Of a stretch of 11,342 bases of DNA, positions 1-6,663 are shown in pieces; the stretch's first letter is position 1; the number at the start of each line of letters is the position of its first letter. The stretch covers positions 1 through 11,342 of the forward strand of contig JALEUF010000031.1 in the NCBI GenBank assembly GCA_022781015.1. The letters run 5' to 3'. The stretch comes from Caryophanales bacterium. Lineage in GTDB: Bacteria; Bacillota_I; Bacilli_A; RFN20; CAG-826. Both the position numbers and the translations under genes were made by a program. The notes under the pieces are model-generated. The model was not told where the DNA came from, ran no database searches, and saw only the letters and a list, made by a program, of their open reading frames with translations.

Positions 1-1
1 T

Positions 2-259
2 TAGGCAATCGATTTCGTTATCGCAATGTCCGCCAAGCCAGCTCCATGAATTATAGATATTATGAAAACACAAGAGAACCTTATCCCTAGATTTATTAAT
101 AATCCAGCTAGAGGCGGTAAAATGAACCAATGGGTTTTTCCTAGAAAAGACATCCTCTTCTTTATCTAGGCATCTTAATATAAGTTCTTTGTCTTTTTCC
201 TCTTCTTTATTAAAAGGAATGAATCCCTGTATCTGTTTTCTTAAAGTTTCTTTATCCAT
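2..259 (-). CDS. Nudix hydrolase, N-terminal part (cut by window edge)
   Basis: I translated this by hand from the ATG at 259-257 on the minus strand. It reads about 86 residues, starting MDKETLRKQIQGFIPF, and is still open at the window edge. Residues about 45-85 contain HFTASSWIINKSRDKVLL followed by NIYNSWSWLGGHCDNE. This is the lead-in and first half of a Nudix box (GGH...E), as in the Nudix subfamily with a WSWxGGHADGE-type motif. The REx2EE half lies outside the window. Nudix enzymes split nucleoside diphosphate-linked compounds with a divalent metal; the substrate cannot be told here. The start lies 2 nt after the TGA stop of the CatA-like gene. An AGGA 7 nt before the ATG is a plausible ribosome site, so this is probably the fourth gene of the kinase operon. 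The family is fairly secure; the specific function is unknown. Confidence 0.8.
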   Translation of the reverse strand, partial: MDKETLRKQIQGFIPFNKEEEKDKELILRCLDKEEDVFSRKNPLVHFTASSWIINKSRDKVLLCFHNIYNSWSWLGGHCDNEIDCL

Positions 260-261
260 AA

Positions 262-918
262 TCAAATCCTAAAAGAAGAAATAATCTCTCTTAAATTAAT
301 AAAAACCTTAGCCAATGGAAACCCATCTACTAAGCAATGGGAGGTAGTTATGTTCAATGTCAAATGGTATCTATTATCTTCTTTTAATATAAACTTCCCC
401 CACAATATCCTTGGGATAGAAAGGTTATCATGATCCCCGCTTGGAGTAGGATGCCTAAATGAAATTACGTCTAAAATAGGCAGGCAAGATGCATAAAATA
501 CATTAGGTTCATTACATAAACTAGATATGTCTAAATCAGAACTAGGGTCTAATTGCTTTGTCTTAGAATTTAGTTCAACTACTTTCTTATTAAAAGAAAT
601 AAAATCTTCTTCGAAAGTAGTCCCTACATTCATATATACATCTTCTTTAGTAAGGACAGTCCAAGTCGGATGGATGACATCGTAATAATAAATATGCCCT
701 TTTTCTTCCCTTAGATGTAATTCATAAACCGAATTAATTGTCTTGGTCAAACAATATAAAAACATAGGGAAAAAGCCAACATGGGTCGCTTCTTTTATGT
801 TTATCAAGTTAGTAACATCAATATCGACATCTAATCCAAAAGAAGGATCAGGAAACTTAGAAAAATGGTAATATTGGTTCCTTTTCTTATATGTAGATAA
901 ATCTAGTTCTTCTTTCAT
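262..918 (-). CDS. CatA-like (chloramphenicol acetyltransferase family) O-acetyltransferase
   Basis: The 218-residue protein has the usual length of a type A chloramphenicol acetyltransferase monomer. Visible family landmarks are YYDVIHPTWTVL (about 78-89), the NVFYASCLPILDVISF stretch near 140-155, and the C-terminal active-site segment SHCLVDGFPLAKVF. In that segment His194 and Asp198 keep the catalytic H-x3-D spacing. Family members use the histidine to activate a hydroxyl for transfer of acetyl from acetyl-CoA in a cytosolic trimer. The classical double histidine before the motif is Ser-His here, and the rest is clearly diverged. The gene sits between deoxynucleoside kinase genes and a Nudix gene, with 2-nt gaps on both sides. 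It has no clear ribosome site of its own, so translation is probably coupled to the upstream gene. The fold family is fairly sure. Whether it acetylates chloramphenicol or another hydroxylated metabolite cannot be told from sequence. Confidence 0.85.
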   Translation of the reverse strand: MKEELDLSTYKKRNQYYHFSKFPDPSFGLDVDIDVTNLINIKEATHVGFFPMFLYCLTKTINSVYELHLREEKGHIYYYDVIHPTWTVLTKEDVYMNVGTTFEEDFISFNKKVVELNSKTKQLDPSSDLDISSLCNEPNVFYASCLPILDVISFRHPTPSGDHDNLSIPRILWGKFILKEDNRYHLTLNITTSHCLVDGFPLAKVFINLREIISSFRI

Positions 919-920
919 AT

Positions 921-1565
921 CTATTTGATTTTATTATATCTAGATAATTCTTCTAGGAATTCTTTTTTATCAGATTCGTTATAGACAATATCTTTTTTAT
1001 CAACATCAATAGAAATAATAGGAGATGCCTTATATGAAGAATGAACCCATTCATCATATCCATCATAAAGGAATTTATAATAAGAGACCAGTTCAGAATC
1101 TAGTTCAAATGACCTTCCTCTTTCCTTGATACGATTTAAAACCGTTTCAAATGACCCATGAAGGTAAACCATTACATCAGGAGATTTCTTTGTAAGCAAG
1201 TTCAGTTCATCCATCATCTCGCTTAGTAAGCCTTCATAAAGATCCATTTCCATTTCATTTATGTTGCCTAATTCAAAATTCTTTTTGGCAAAATAATAAT
1301 CTTCATAGATACTTCTATCCATAATCGCGTTGTCGTTTTTCAAGGCTTCTTTAATCGCATGGAACCTTGAACGAAGGAAACTTAATTGGAGAAGGAATGG
1401 ATATCTATATTTTTCCTTCTCTTCTTTACTAGAAGTATAAAACAAAGGTAAGACCTTATTGCCTTCAACGGATTCATAATAGACTTTTAATCCAGTTTCT
1501 TTTCCTAACATCTTGGAAGTGGTAGTCTTTCCAATTCCAATCATTCCACCTACTATAACCACCAT
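921..1565 (-). CDS. Deoxynucleoside kinase (dNK family), paralog 1
   Basis: The 214-residue cytosolic enzyme should phosphorylate a deoxynucleoside with a nucleoside triphosphate to give the deoxynucleoside monophosphate. The P-loop GMIGIGKT is at residues 7-14. Glu31 in YYESV is the likely catalytic base, and the QLSFLRSR helix at 60-67 would line the nucleoside pocket. The DRS motif is at 83-85, and the arginine-rich lid RIKERGRSFE is at 145-154. This set and order are diagnostic of the deoxyadenosine/deoxyguanosine/deoxycytidine kinase family. The length is normal. The start follows AAGGGGA 4 nt upstream, just behind the TAA of the preceding kinase gene, with a 10-nt gap. It is about half identical by eye to that neighbour. 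Base specificity cannot be assigned. The tandem pair recalls the dak-dgk pair of lactobacilli and the dck-dgk pair of Bacillus. Confidence 0.9.
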   Translation of the reverse strand: MVVIVGGMIGIGKTTTSKMLGKETGLKVYYESVEGNKVLPLFYTSSKEEKEKYRYPFLLQLSFLRSRFHAIKEALKNDNAIMDRSIYEDYYFAKKNFELGNINEMEMDLYEGLLSEMMDELNLLTKKSPDVMVYLHGSFETVLNRIKERGRSFELDSELVSYYKFLYDGYDEWVHSSYKASPIISIDVDKKDIVYNESDKKEFLEELSRYNKIK

Positions 1566-1575
1566 TATTGTCCCC

Positions 1576-2217
1576 TTAATCTATATTTATATACGGCCTA
1601 AGTTGTTCAACTAGCCAATCCTGGTCTTCTTTGTTAAAGGAGCAAGCCCTTTTATTGCAGTCAACTTCAATAACAGGAGAATATTTATAAAAGGAATGGA
1701 ACCACTTGTCATAACCTTCCCACATAAGACGATGGTGTCTTAAGCTAGGTTCATCAAGTTCAAAATCCCTGCCTCTTTCTTTGATTCTATTAAGTACGGT
1801 TTCAAACGATCCATGAAGATAAAACATAACAGAAGGGGATTTTGAAGGAAGAGGAGGGTAATCATTTACAAGTTCTTCGAACATCTCTTGGTAAATTGCT
1901 AATTCTAAATCCGATATACGCCCTTCATCATGGATTGTTTTGGCAAAATATAAATCCTCATAGATACTTCTGTCCATGATTGATTCCTTATCTAGCTTTG
2001 CTTGTTTTATTTGTTTTAATCTAGATTGCAAAAAAGATAACTGAAGAAGAAAAGAATAACGGTATTTCTCATTTTCCTCTGGAGTAGCCTTATAAAAAAG
2101 AGGAAGTATCTTATTGTCTTTTACAGATTCAAAATAAGTAGGTATACCTAGACGCTCCCCAAGCTTCTCGGCAAGGGTAGTCTTACCTAGTCCAATCATT
2201 CCGCCAATTACTATCAT
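1576..2217 (-). CDS. Deoxynucleoside kinase (dNK family), paralog 2
   Basis: The 213-residue enzyme belongs to the same family as the next gene in the operon. The P-loop GMIGLGKT is at residues 6-13, Glu30 lies in YFESV, the DRS motif is near 82-84 and the lid RIKERGRDFE near 144-153. Long blocks match its neighbour exactly, such as IMDRSIYED and LHGSFETVLNRIKERGR. They differ in the first helix after the P-loop, in the middle helices (about 95-125) and in the C-terminal 30 residues, where specificity could diverge. This is the first gene of the minus-strand operon: a GAGGTG ribosome site ends 5 nt before the ATG, and a good promoter lies about 35 bp upstream. In lactobacilli, tandem deoxynucleoside kinases form a heterodimer with split base specificity. 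Whether that holds here is inference. Confidence 0.9.
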   Translation of the reverse strand: MIVIGGMIGLGKTTLAEKLGERLGIPTYFESVKDNKILPLFYKATPEENEKYRYSFLLQLSFLQSRLKQIKQAKLDKESIMDRSIYEDLYFAKTIHDEGRISDLELAIYQEMFEELVNDYPPLPSKSPSVMFYLHGSFETVLNRIKERGRDFELDEPSLRHHRLMWEGYDKWFHSFYKYSPVIEVDCNKRACSFNKEDQDWLVEQLRPYINID

Positions 2218-2252
2218 AGTTCACCTCTATATAGGAAAAACTCAACCCCTAA

Positions 2253-2280
2253 ATTATCCGCCTGGAAAATAAAATGTCAT
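2253..2280 (-). promoter_or_regulatory. Promoter of the deoxynucleoside kinase operon
   Basis: On the minus strand, ATGACA (2280-2275) and GATAAT (2258-2253) each match the sigma-A consensus at five of six positions, with a 16-bp spacer. Transcription would start near 2246, giving a leader of about 29 nt that carries the GAGGTG ribosome site. The -35 box lies inside one copy of a repeated AAATGTCAT word, so a regulator reading that word could compete with polymerase. Confidence 0.6.
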
Positions 2281-2312
2281 CTAGAAATTTACGAATAAAA
2301 TATAAATGTCAT
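2266..2312. repeat. Two direct copies of AAATGTCAT, 32 bp apart
   Basis: AAATGTCAT occurs at 2272-2280 and again at 2304-2312. Both are preceded by a similar AAAAT-rich stretch, so the similarity extends to about 15 bp (2266-2280 against 2297-2312). The spacing is three helical turns, which puts both copies on the same face of the DNA. The promoter-proximal copy overlaps the -35 box of the kinase operon. This fits a regulator site, but AT-rich chance repetition is possible. Confidence 0.4.
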
Positions 2313-2367
2313 TGGGCAAATATGTAATTCCTTTAGAAAGTACTTACAAATTCGACAAATTCTAGAT

Positions 2368-2385
2368 AATGTAAAAAGTTACATT
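2368..2385. promoter_or_regulatory. 18-bp palindrome, possible operator
   Basis: The arms AATGTAA (2368-2374) and TTACATT (2379-2385) are perfect inverted repeats around a 4-nt centre, AAAG. The site lies just upstream of the position expected for the -35 box of the lipoprotein promoter, and about 90 bp upstream of the kinase promoter. A run of six T follows on the plus strand, so a weak AT-only terminator hairpin is an alternative reading, but no gene would end there. A dimeric regulator site is the more likely use. Confidence 0.4.
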
Positions 2386-2414
2386 TTTTAAGTTTCCTAA
2401 TACCATTTTTTGTT

Positions 2415-2420
2415 TATAAT
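2415..2420 (+). promoter_or_regulatory. nupN: -10 box of the nucleoside importer operon
   Basis: A perfect TATAAT sits here, with a TG two bases before it, close to an extended -10. No good -35 is present at 16-18 bp upstream (TTTCCT or GTTTCC), so the promoter may depend on an activator or on the near-extended -10. The start site would be near 2427, leaving an untranslated leader of about 118 nt before the lipoprotein ATG. Confidence 0.55.
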
Positions 2421-2421
2421 A

Positions 2422-2453
2422 TTTCAATGTGGACAAAGTTAAACACATTGAAA
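2422..2453. promoter_or_regulatory. Long perfect inverted repeat over the transcription start, probable operator
   Basis: The arms TTTCAATGTG (2422-2431) and CACATTGAAA (2444-2453) are exact 10-bp inverted repeats separated by 12 bp. The left arm begins 2 bp after the TATAAT box and covers the predicted start near 2427. The full arm is therefore not transcribed, which favours a DNA operator over an RNA hairpin. A repressor bound here would block the importer promoter. A 5-bp remnant hairpin could still form at the 5' end of the RNA. Confidence 0.55.
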
Positions 2454-2478
2454 GTGACATATCTCATCGGTAGTGACA
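2453..2478 (+). repeat. Direct repeat AGTGACA in the lipoprotein leader
   Basis: AGTGACA occurs at 2453-2459 and 2472-2478, 19 bp apart, in the untranslated leader just behind the inverted repeat. It shares the TGACA core with the AAATGTCAT copies on the other side, which read TGACA on the minus strand. This may be part of the control region or chance. Confidence 0.25.
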
Positions 2479-2530
2479 CACTTTTTTTGCCATAAATTTG
2501 CCCATTTAGTTCATACTAACAAATATCTTT

Positions 2531-2536
2531 AGGAGG
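2531..2536 (+). promoter_or_regulatory. nupN: Strong ribosome binding site of the lipoprotein gene
   Basis: AGGAGG ends 9 nt before the ATG at 2546. It is a full match to the Shine-Dalgarno core and fixes the start codon, which is followed directly by a lysine-rich lipoprotein signal. Confidence 0.8.
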
Positions 2537-2545
2537 ATAAAACGT

Positions 2546-3739
2546 ATGAAAAAATCTGCACTTTTATTACTTAGTGCCTCACTCCTCACTCTTGTCGCCT
2601 GCGGCGATAATGGCAATGATGACGCTCTTAAAATTGCCCTAGTTACCGACTCTGGTACCTTAAACGACCACAACTTCAACCAAACCTCTTGGGAAGCCGT
2701 CAATGATTGGGCTGTCGCAAATGGTGGCGGAACAGTCAAGAACAACATTGTAAGCAATGGTTCCATCCACACAATGTATTATCAGCCAACTTCCTCTTCT
2801 GCCGAATTCACTACTGCCGAACGTGTTGCAGCCGTTGAAGCCGCTGTCGAATGGGGAGCCAAATTCGTTGTCCTTCCTGGATATCTATTCCAACCAGTCG
2901 TCAAGCAAGTTCAAGAAAGATATAAAGACGTTTGCTTCCTTGCTCTTGACTGCGTTAACCAAGACTCCGATAACGACTATACCGAATATACATTAGGAGC
3001 CAATGTCTCCATGACCCAATACCAAGAAGAACAAGCCGGGTTCCTTGCTGGTTATGGTGCCGTTAAAGATGGCTTAACCAAATTAGGCTTCATCGGTGGA
3101 ATGGCTGTCCCAGCCGTCCAAAGATATGGATATGGATATGTCCAAGGAGCCGAAAAAGCTGCTACCGAACTTGGTTTAGCAGACGGTTCAGTCAAGATGG
3201 ATTATTACTACGCTGGCGCTTTTGCTTCCACTACCGAAGCAACCGAATTTGCCACCAGCTGGTATAACAATGGAACCGAAACCATATTTGCTTGCGGCGG
3301 TGCTGTCTATAATTCAGTCACCACTGGTTTAAGCCAAGCCACAAATAAAGATGGAAAGAGCTGGATTGGTGTTGACACTAATCAACACGCTGACACCTCT
3401 ATCCAGCCAGCCGGAACTAGAGAAAAACTACTTACCTCTGCCATGAAGGGTTTAGGAACCTCCATCAAAGAAGCATTGACTTCCTGGAAAGACAACAAAA
3501 ACAAATTCGATGCAAAGCACTCTGCCAAGATCCAAACCCTTGGTATCAACCAAGATGCAGTCGCTCTCCCAACCGAAGCCACCACAGGCGATAAAGGATG
3601 CTGGGGATTCAAGAAGTGGACTGAAGCAGACTATGCAAAACTAGTCGCTGATATGAAAGCTGGAACTGTTACTGTTTCTAACGATACAAGTAAAGCCCCA
3701 ACAACTGTCAAAGTTTCTGCAACCTACCACAACAAATAA
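2546..3739 (+). CDS. nupN: BMP-family substrate-binding lipoprotein, nucleoside ABC importer
   Basis: The 397-residue protein is the extracellular, membrane-anchored receptor that captures the substrate and delivers it to the importer encoded downstream. The lipoprotein signal is MKKSALLLLS... with lipobox LVAC and the lipidated cysteine at residue 19. The mature protein opens with KIALVTDSGTLNDHNFNQ (29-46), the hallmark start of the BMP/Med/PnrA family, and continues with NVSMTQYQEEQAGFLAG, then KLGFIGG and GYVQGAEKAA. Characterised relatives bind purine or pyrimidine nucleosides; the exact ligand is not readable here. It is somewhat longer than most relatives. Codon use differs from all neighbours, with many C-ending codons (ACC, GCC, AAC, TTC). 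This suggests strong expression, as expected for a binding protein made in excess. An intrinsic terminator follows at once. The four-gene order matches Bacillus nupNOPQ. Confidence 0.92.
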   Translation: MKKSALLLLSASLLTLVACGDNGNDDALKIALVTDSGTLNDHNFNQTSWEAVNDWAVANGGGTVKNNIVSNGSIHTMYYQPTSSSAEFTTAERVAAVEAAVEWGAKFVVLPGYLFQPVVKQVQERYKDVCFLALDCVNQDSDNDYTEYTLGANVSMTQYQEEQAGFLAGYGAVKDGLTKLGFIGGMAVPAVQRYGYGYVQGAEKAATELGLADGSVKMDYYYAGAFASTTEATEFATSWYNNGTETIFACGGAVYNSVTTGLSQATNKDGKSWIGVDTNQHADTSIQPAGTREKLLTSAMKGLGTSIKEALTSWKDNKNKFDAKHSAKIQTLGINQDAVALPTEATTGDKGCWGFKKWTEADYAKLVADMKAGTVTVSNDTSKAPTTVKVSATYHNK

Positions 3740-3745
3740 TTAACT

Positions 3746-3775
3746 AAGGGGGCAGGCATTCCTGTCCCCTTTTTT
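3746..3775 (+). terminator. Intrinsic terminator/attenuator after the lipoprotein gene
   Basis: GGGGGCAGG (3748-3756) pairs with CCTGTCCCC (3761-3769) around a CATT tetraloop, with one G-T wobble. The stem is extended by AA-TT, and the T run spans 3770-3775. It lies in the 53-nt gap between lipoprotein and ATPase genes. No promoter is evident behind it, so read-through probably feeds the membrane components at a lower level than the receptor. Confidence 0.9.
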
Positions 3776-3792
3776 CTCTAAAGGAGTCGCTT

Positions 3793-5382
3793 ATGGAAGA
3801 AAACGTTCTTGAACTTTCTCATATTTGCAAATATTTTCCAGGAATCAAGGCAAATGATGATATTTCCCTTACATTAAGAAAAGGCGAAATACATGCTTTG
3901 CTTGGTGAAAATGGTGCAGGAAAGTCTACCTTGATGTCAATGGTATCCGGATTATATAAGCCTACTTCTGGCGACATTATCCTTAATGGTGAAAAAGTAA
4001 CTATCTCCGATCCCCACCAAGCCTGTGCCCTAGGCATCGGGATGGTACATCAACATTTCATGCTTGTAGGTATTTTTTCAGCATTAGAAAACATAATTCT
4101 TGGAGAAGAACCAACTGGACTTTTTGGCTATGTAAAACCAAAAGAAGCTAGAGAAAAACTAGAGGAATTATGCAAGAAATACAATTTCCATATCGACCTA
4201 GACGAAAAAATAGATGATATGTCTGTCGGGGAGCAACAAAAAGTCGAGATATTAAAGATTCTATACCGTAATTCCAATATCTTGATTTTTGATGAGCCTA
4301 CTGCCGTTTTGACCCCACAGGAAATAACGGATTTAATGATTTCTTTAAGGAATCTAGCAAATGAAGGAAAATCCATATTGTTTATTTCCCATAAATTAAA
4401 TGAAATCATGGAAGTATCCGACAGGGTTTCGATACTAAGAAAAGGAAAATGCATTGATACACTAGTTACAAAAGACACAACCAAGGAAGAATTATCTAGG
4501 TTAATGGTTGGAAGAGAAGTCCAACTTGTAACTGAAAAAGATGAAGCTAAGCCTGGAAAAGAAATACTTACCGTCTCTAATTTAACTGTCTTTAACCCCG
4601 AAAAAAGGAAAGATACGGTAAAGGATGTTTCTTTCTCGATTAGGGAAGGTGAAATTGTTTGCCTGGCCGGTATAGAAGGAAATGGACAAAGCGATTTGAT
4701 ATATGCCCTAACTGGATTATGCAAGGCCAAACAAGGCGAATTAGTCCTCCACCATGTAAAGAATCCTAAATACAAAGAAGGTGGCAAGGAAGAAGAATAT
4801 ATCGATGCCCATCTAGAAAAATTAAGCGTTAGGAAAAGAGCCCTTGCAGGATTAAGCCACATTCCTGAAGATAGGCATAAATATGGTTTGGCCCTAGACT
4901 TTTCTTTAGCGGATAACTTAGTTTTGCAACGTTATTTCCAAAAGCCGTTCAACATGTTTGGAATAAGAAACAAAAAAGAAATAAATGAATATGCGAATAG
5001 ATTAATCGAAGAATATGATATCCGTTCATCTCTTGGCTATAAAACTATTGTTAGATCAATGTCAGGAGGAAACCAGCAAAAGGCCATAATCGGAAGGCAG
5101 CTAGATTTAGGTGCCCCATTACTATTAGCCGTCTCCCCTACTAGAGGACTTGATGTTGGCGCGATTGAAAAGATCCATAAGCAATTAATCGAATCTAGAG
5201 ATAAAGGAAAAGCAGTCTTACTAGTATCGCTAGAATTAGATGAAGTCATGAATCTTAGCGATAGGATTTTAGTAATGCATGAAGGGGAGATAGTCGCTGA
5301 GCTAAATCCAAAAGAAACTACAATCCAAGAAATTGGTCTTTATATGTCTGGGGCAAAAAGACAAGAAAGGAAAGGTGAATAG
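3793..5382 (+). CDS. nupO: Nucleoside ABC importer, double ATP-binding protein
   Basis: The 529-residue cytosolic motor has two ABC domains in one chain, as in BMP-linked and CUT2-type sugar importers. Domain 1 is complete: Walker A GENGAGKST (38-46), Q-loop Gln87, signature SVGEQQ (144-149), Walker B ILIFDEPT with Asp167 and Glu168, and the switch histidine His200. Domain 2 has a degenerate Walker A (GIEGNGQSD, lysine replaced by glutamine), a good signature SGGNQQ, and Walker B replaced by LLLAVSPTRGLDVGA, which lacks the acidic pair. This one-active, one-degenerate arrangement is usual in the family. AAGGAG at 3781-3786 fixes the start, 6 nt before the ATG. The gene ends 2 nt before permease 1, whose ribosome site AAAGGTG lies inside this reading frame. 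Confidence 0.95.
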   Translation: MEENVLELSHICKYFPGIKANDDISLTLRKGEIHALLGENGAGKSTLMSMVSGLYKPTSGDIILNGEKVTISDPHQACALGIGMVHQHFMLVGIFSALENIILGEEPTGLFGYVKPKEAREKLEELCKKYNFHIDLDEKIDDMSVGEQQKVEILKILYRNSNILIFDEPTAVLTPQEITDLMISLRNLANEGKSILFISHKLNEIMEVSDRVSILRKGKCIDTLVTKDTTKEELSRLMVGREVQLVTEKDEAKPGKEILTVSNLTVFNPEKRKDTVKDVSFSIREGEIVCLAGIEGNGQSDLIYALTGLCKAKQGELVLHHVKNPKYKEGGKEEEYIDAHLEKLSVRKRALAGLSHIPEDRHKYGLALDFSLADNLVLQRYFQKPFNMFGIRNKKEINEYANRLIEEYDIRSSLGYKTIVRSMSGGNQQKAIIGRQLDLGAPLLLAVSPTRGLDVGAIEKIHKQLIESRDKGKAVLLVSLELDEVMNLSDRILVMHEGEIVAELNPKETTIQEIGLYMSGAKRQERKGE

Positions 5383-5384
5383 AA

Positions 5385-6662
5385 ATGGATAAAATTAAGA
5401 ATTTCTTTTCCAAGATTTGGAAAGCCATATGTTCATTCTTCGTCAATATTTTCAATCCTTTCTTTGTCAAACTAGGCAAGAATATCTGGAAGGGACTTAG
5501 ATATGTCTGCGTCCCGATTGCTAAAGGAGTTTCATGGCTATTCTCTTTTGGAGCGACTAAGGCAATTGCATCTAGTGTCATTTGTGTCTTAATTGGATTA
5601 CTAGCAGGATTTATAGTCATGCTTATCAGAGACCCAGAAAACTGTTTCCGTGGGTTATCTGTCCTTATTACTTCTGGATTCTCTAAAAAGAGTTCCATTT
5701 CCCATGTATTAATGAATATGACCCCGATGATGTTAGCGGGTTTATCAATCTCATTTGCCTTTAAACTTGGTCTATTCAATATCGGAATTACTGGTCAATT
5801 AACAATGGGTGCCTTCCTCGCCTTTATTGTTTCCTTTAATGGAGGAAATTGGCTAGCCTGTATGGTAGTTGCCTTACTTGGAGGAGCTGCCGTTGGGGCA
5901 ATTTCAGGCATACTAAAAGCTAAATTCAATGTTAATGAAGTACTTTCTGGCATCATGCTTAACTGGATTGTCTATTACTTAACTTCCCTAATAGGACAGC
6001 AATTGCCAGAAAATTGTATCGATTATTATAACAAAGCCCAATTAGCCAAAATGGGAATGCAAGGCAGAATGCCTTCCCTATTTGGTGAAAGTAGCACTTT
6101 CTATGGCGTAACTTGGGGATTAATAATCGCGATTGTAATATGTTTGATATTCTTCTTCATTTTGAAGTTCACCAAGTTCGGATTTGAAATGAAATTATGT
6201 GGATCAAATAAATATGCTGCTAAATATGCAGGTATCAACCAAGACCAAAAGATAGTCTTATCATTACTTCTTTCTGGTGCTATTGCCGGGATTTGCGGAT
6301 ATTTGGTATTTTCTAATCCATCTTCTCCGAAAGCCTTCACATATAATTCGCTTGATGGAGTCATGATTGCAGATGGGTTCAATGGTATTTCGGTTGCCCT
6401 TATTGGTCAAACTGATCCCATAGGATGCATCTTCTCAGCCTTCTTTATTAATTACATAACAGAAGCCCAGACCAGGATTGTTAATGTCTCGATCCTATAT
6501 AGCAAATATTATATGGAACTTATTAGGGCTGTTATTGTCTATGTTGCTTCCTTGTCTGCTTTATTCATCACTCTTATTAGAAGAAGTAACATCAAGCGCA
6601 AAGAAGCAATAGATGCTTCATTCAAACAATTATTCTCTAGAAAAGCAAAGGAGGCCAAATAA
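5385..6662 (+). CDS. nupP: Nucleoside ABC importer, permease subunit 1
   Basis: The 425-residue integral membrane protein forms one half of the translocation pore. The family-typical part holds FKLGLFNIGITGQLTMGAFLAF, then FNVNEVLSGIMLNWIVYYL, then GFEMKLCGSNKYAAKYAGI, the coupling-loop region that contacts the ATPase. Several hydrophobic helices are obvious, the first near residues 60-81. Before it lies an unusual N-terminal extension of about 55 residues, rich in Phe, Trp and Lys (MDKIKNFFSKIWKAICSF...). It looks amphipathic rather than like a signal peptide and makes the protein longer than Bacillus relatives of about 350 residues. The start is 2 nt behind the ATPase stop, with AAAGGTGA upstream. 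It works with the second permease as a heterodimer. Confidence 0.92.
   Translation: MDKIKNFFSKIWKAICSFFVNIFNPFFVKLGKNIWKGLRYVCVPIAKGVSWLFSFGATKAIASSVICVLIGLLAGFIVMLIRDPENCFRGLSVLITSGFSKKSSISHVLMNMTPMMLAGLSISFAFKLGLFNIGITGQLTMGAFLAFIVSFNGGNWLACMVVALLGGAAVGAISGILKAKFNVNEVLSGIMLNWIVYYLTSLIGQQLPENCIDYYNKAQLAKMGMQGRMPSLFGESSTFYGVTWGLIIAIVICLIFFFILKFTKFGFEMKLCGSNKYAAKYAGINQDQKIVLSLLLSGAIAGICGYLVFSNPSSPKAFTYNSLDGVMIADGFNGISVALIGQTDPIGCIFSAFFINYITEAQTRIVNVSILYSKYYMELIRAVIVYVASLSALFITLIRRSNIKRKEAIDASFKQLFSRKAKEAK
6647..6654 (+). promoter_or_regulatory. nupQ: Ribosome binding site that sets the start of permease 2
   Basis: AAAGGAGG ends 9 nt before the ATG at 6664. An in-frame ATG at 6613 has no such site, overlaps the permease 1 gene and would add 17 polar residues that are not family-like. 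The start at 6664 is therefore preferred. Confidence 0.85.
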
Positions 6663-6663
6663 G

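Noticed and set aside
262..264. TGA read as tryptophan (Mycoplasma code)
   Set aside because: The CatA-like protein ends at its normal length at this TGA, the next gene starts 2 nt later, and tryptophan is TGG throughout.
262..2217. Kinase, acetyltransferase and Nudix cluster as an anti-phage defence system
   Set aside because: All are ordinary metabolic families with normal lengths. There is no toxin, sensor, nuclease or mobile element alongside, and the importer context explains the kinases.
2427..2545. Possible purine or other riboswitch in the 118-nt lipoprotein leader
   Set aside because: I could not find the conserved purine riboswitch core, and no terminator or ribosome-site sequestering stem was seen before AGGAGG.
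4128..4862. Long open frame of 244 codons on the minus strand inside the ATPase gene
   Set aside because: It is antisense to a gene with clear ABC motifs, has no recognisable domain and no ribosome site. It is a codon-bias shadow.
4660..5160. Loss of the Walker A lysine and the Walker B acids in the second ATPase domain
   Set aside because: It looks like a broken site, but degenerate second domains are normal in BMP-linked and CUT2-type double ATPases.
5318..5779. 153-codon minus-strand frame over the ATPase/permease junction
   Set aside because: It is opposite to well-supported genes, without family features or a translation signal.
6613..6663. Upstream in-frame ATG giving a 17-residue longer permease 2
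   Set aside because: It overlaps the end of permease 1, has no ribosome site and adds polar residues. AAAGGAGG fits the ATG at 6664.
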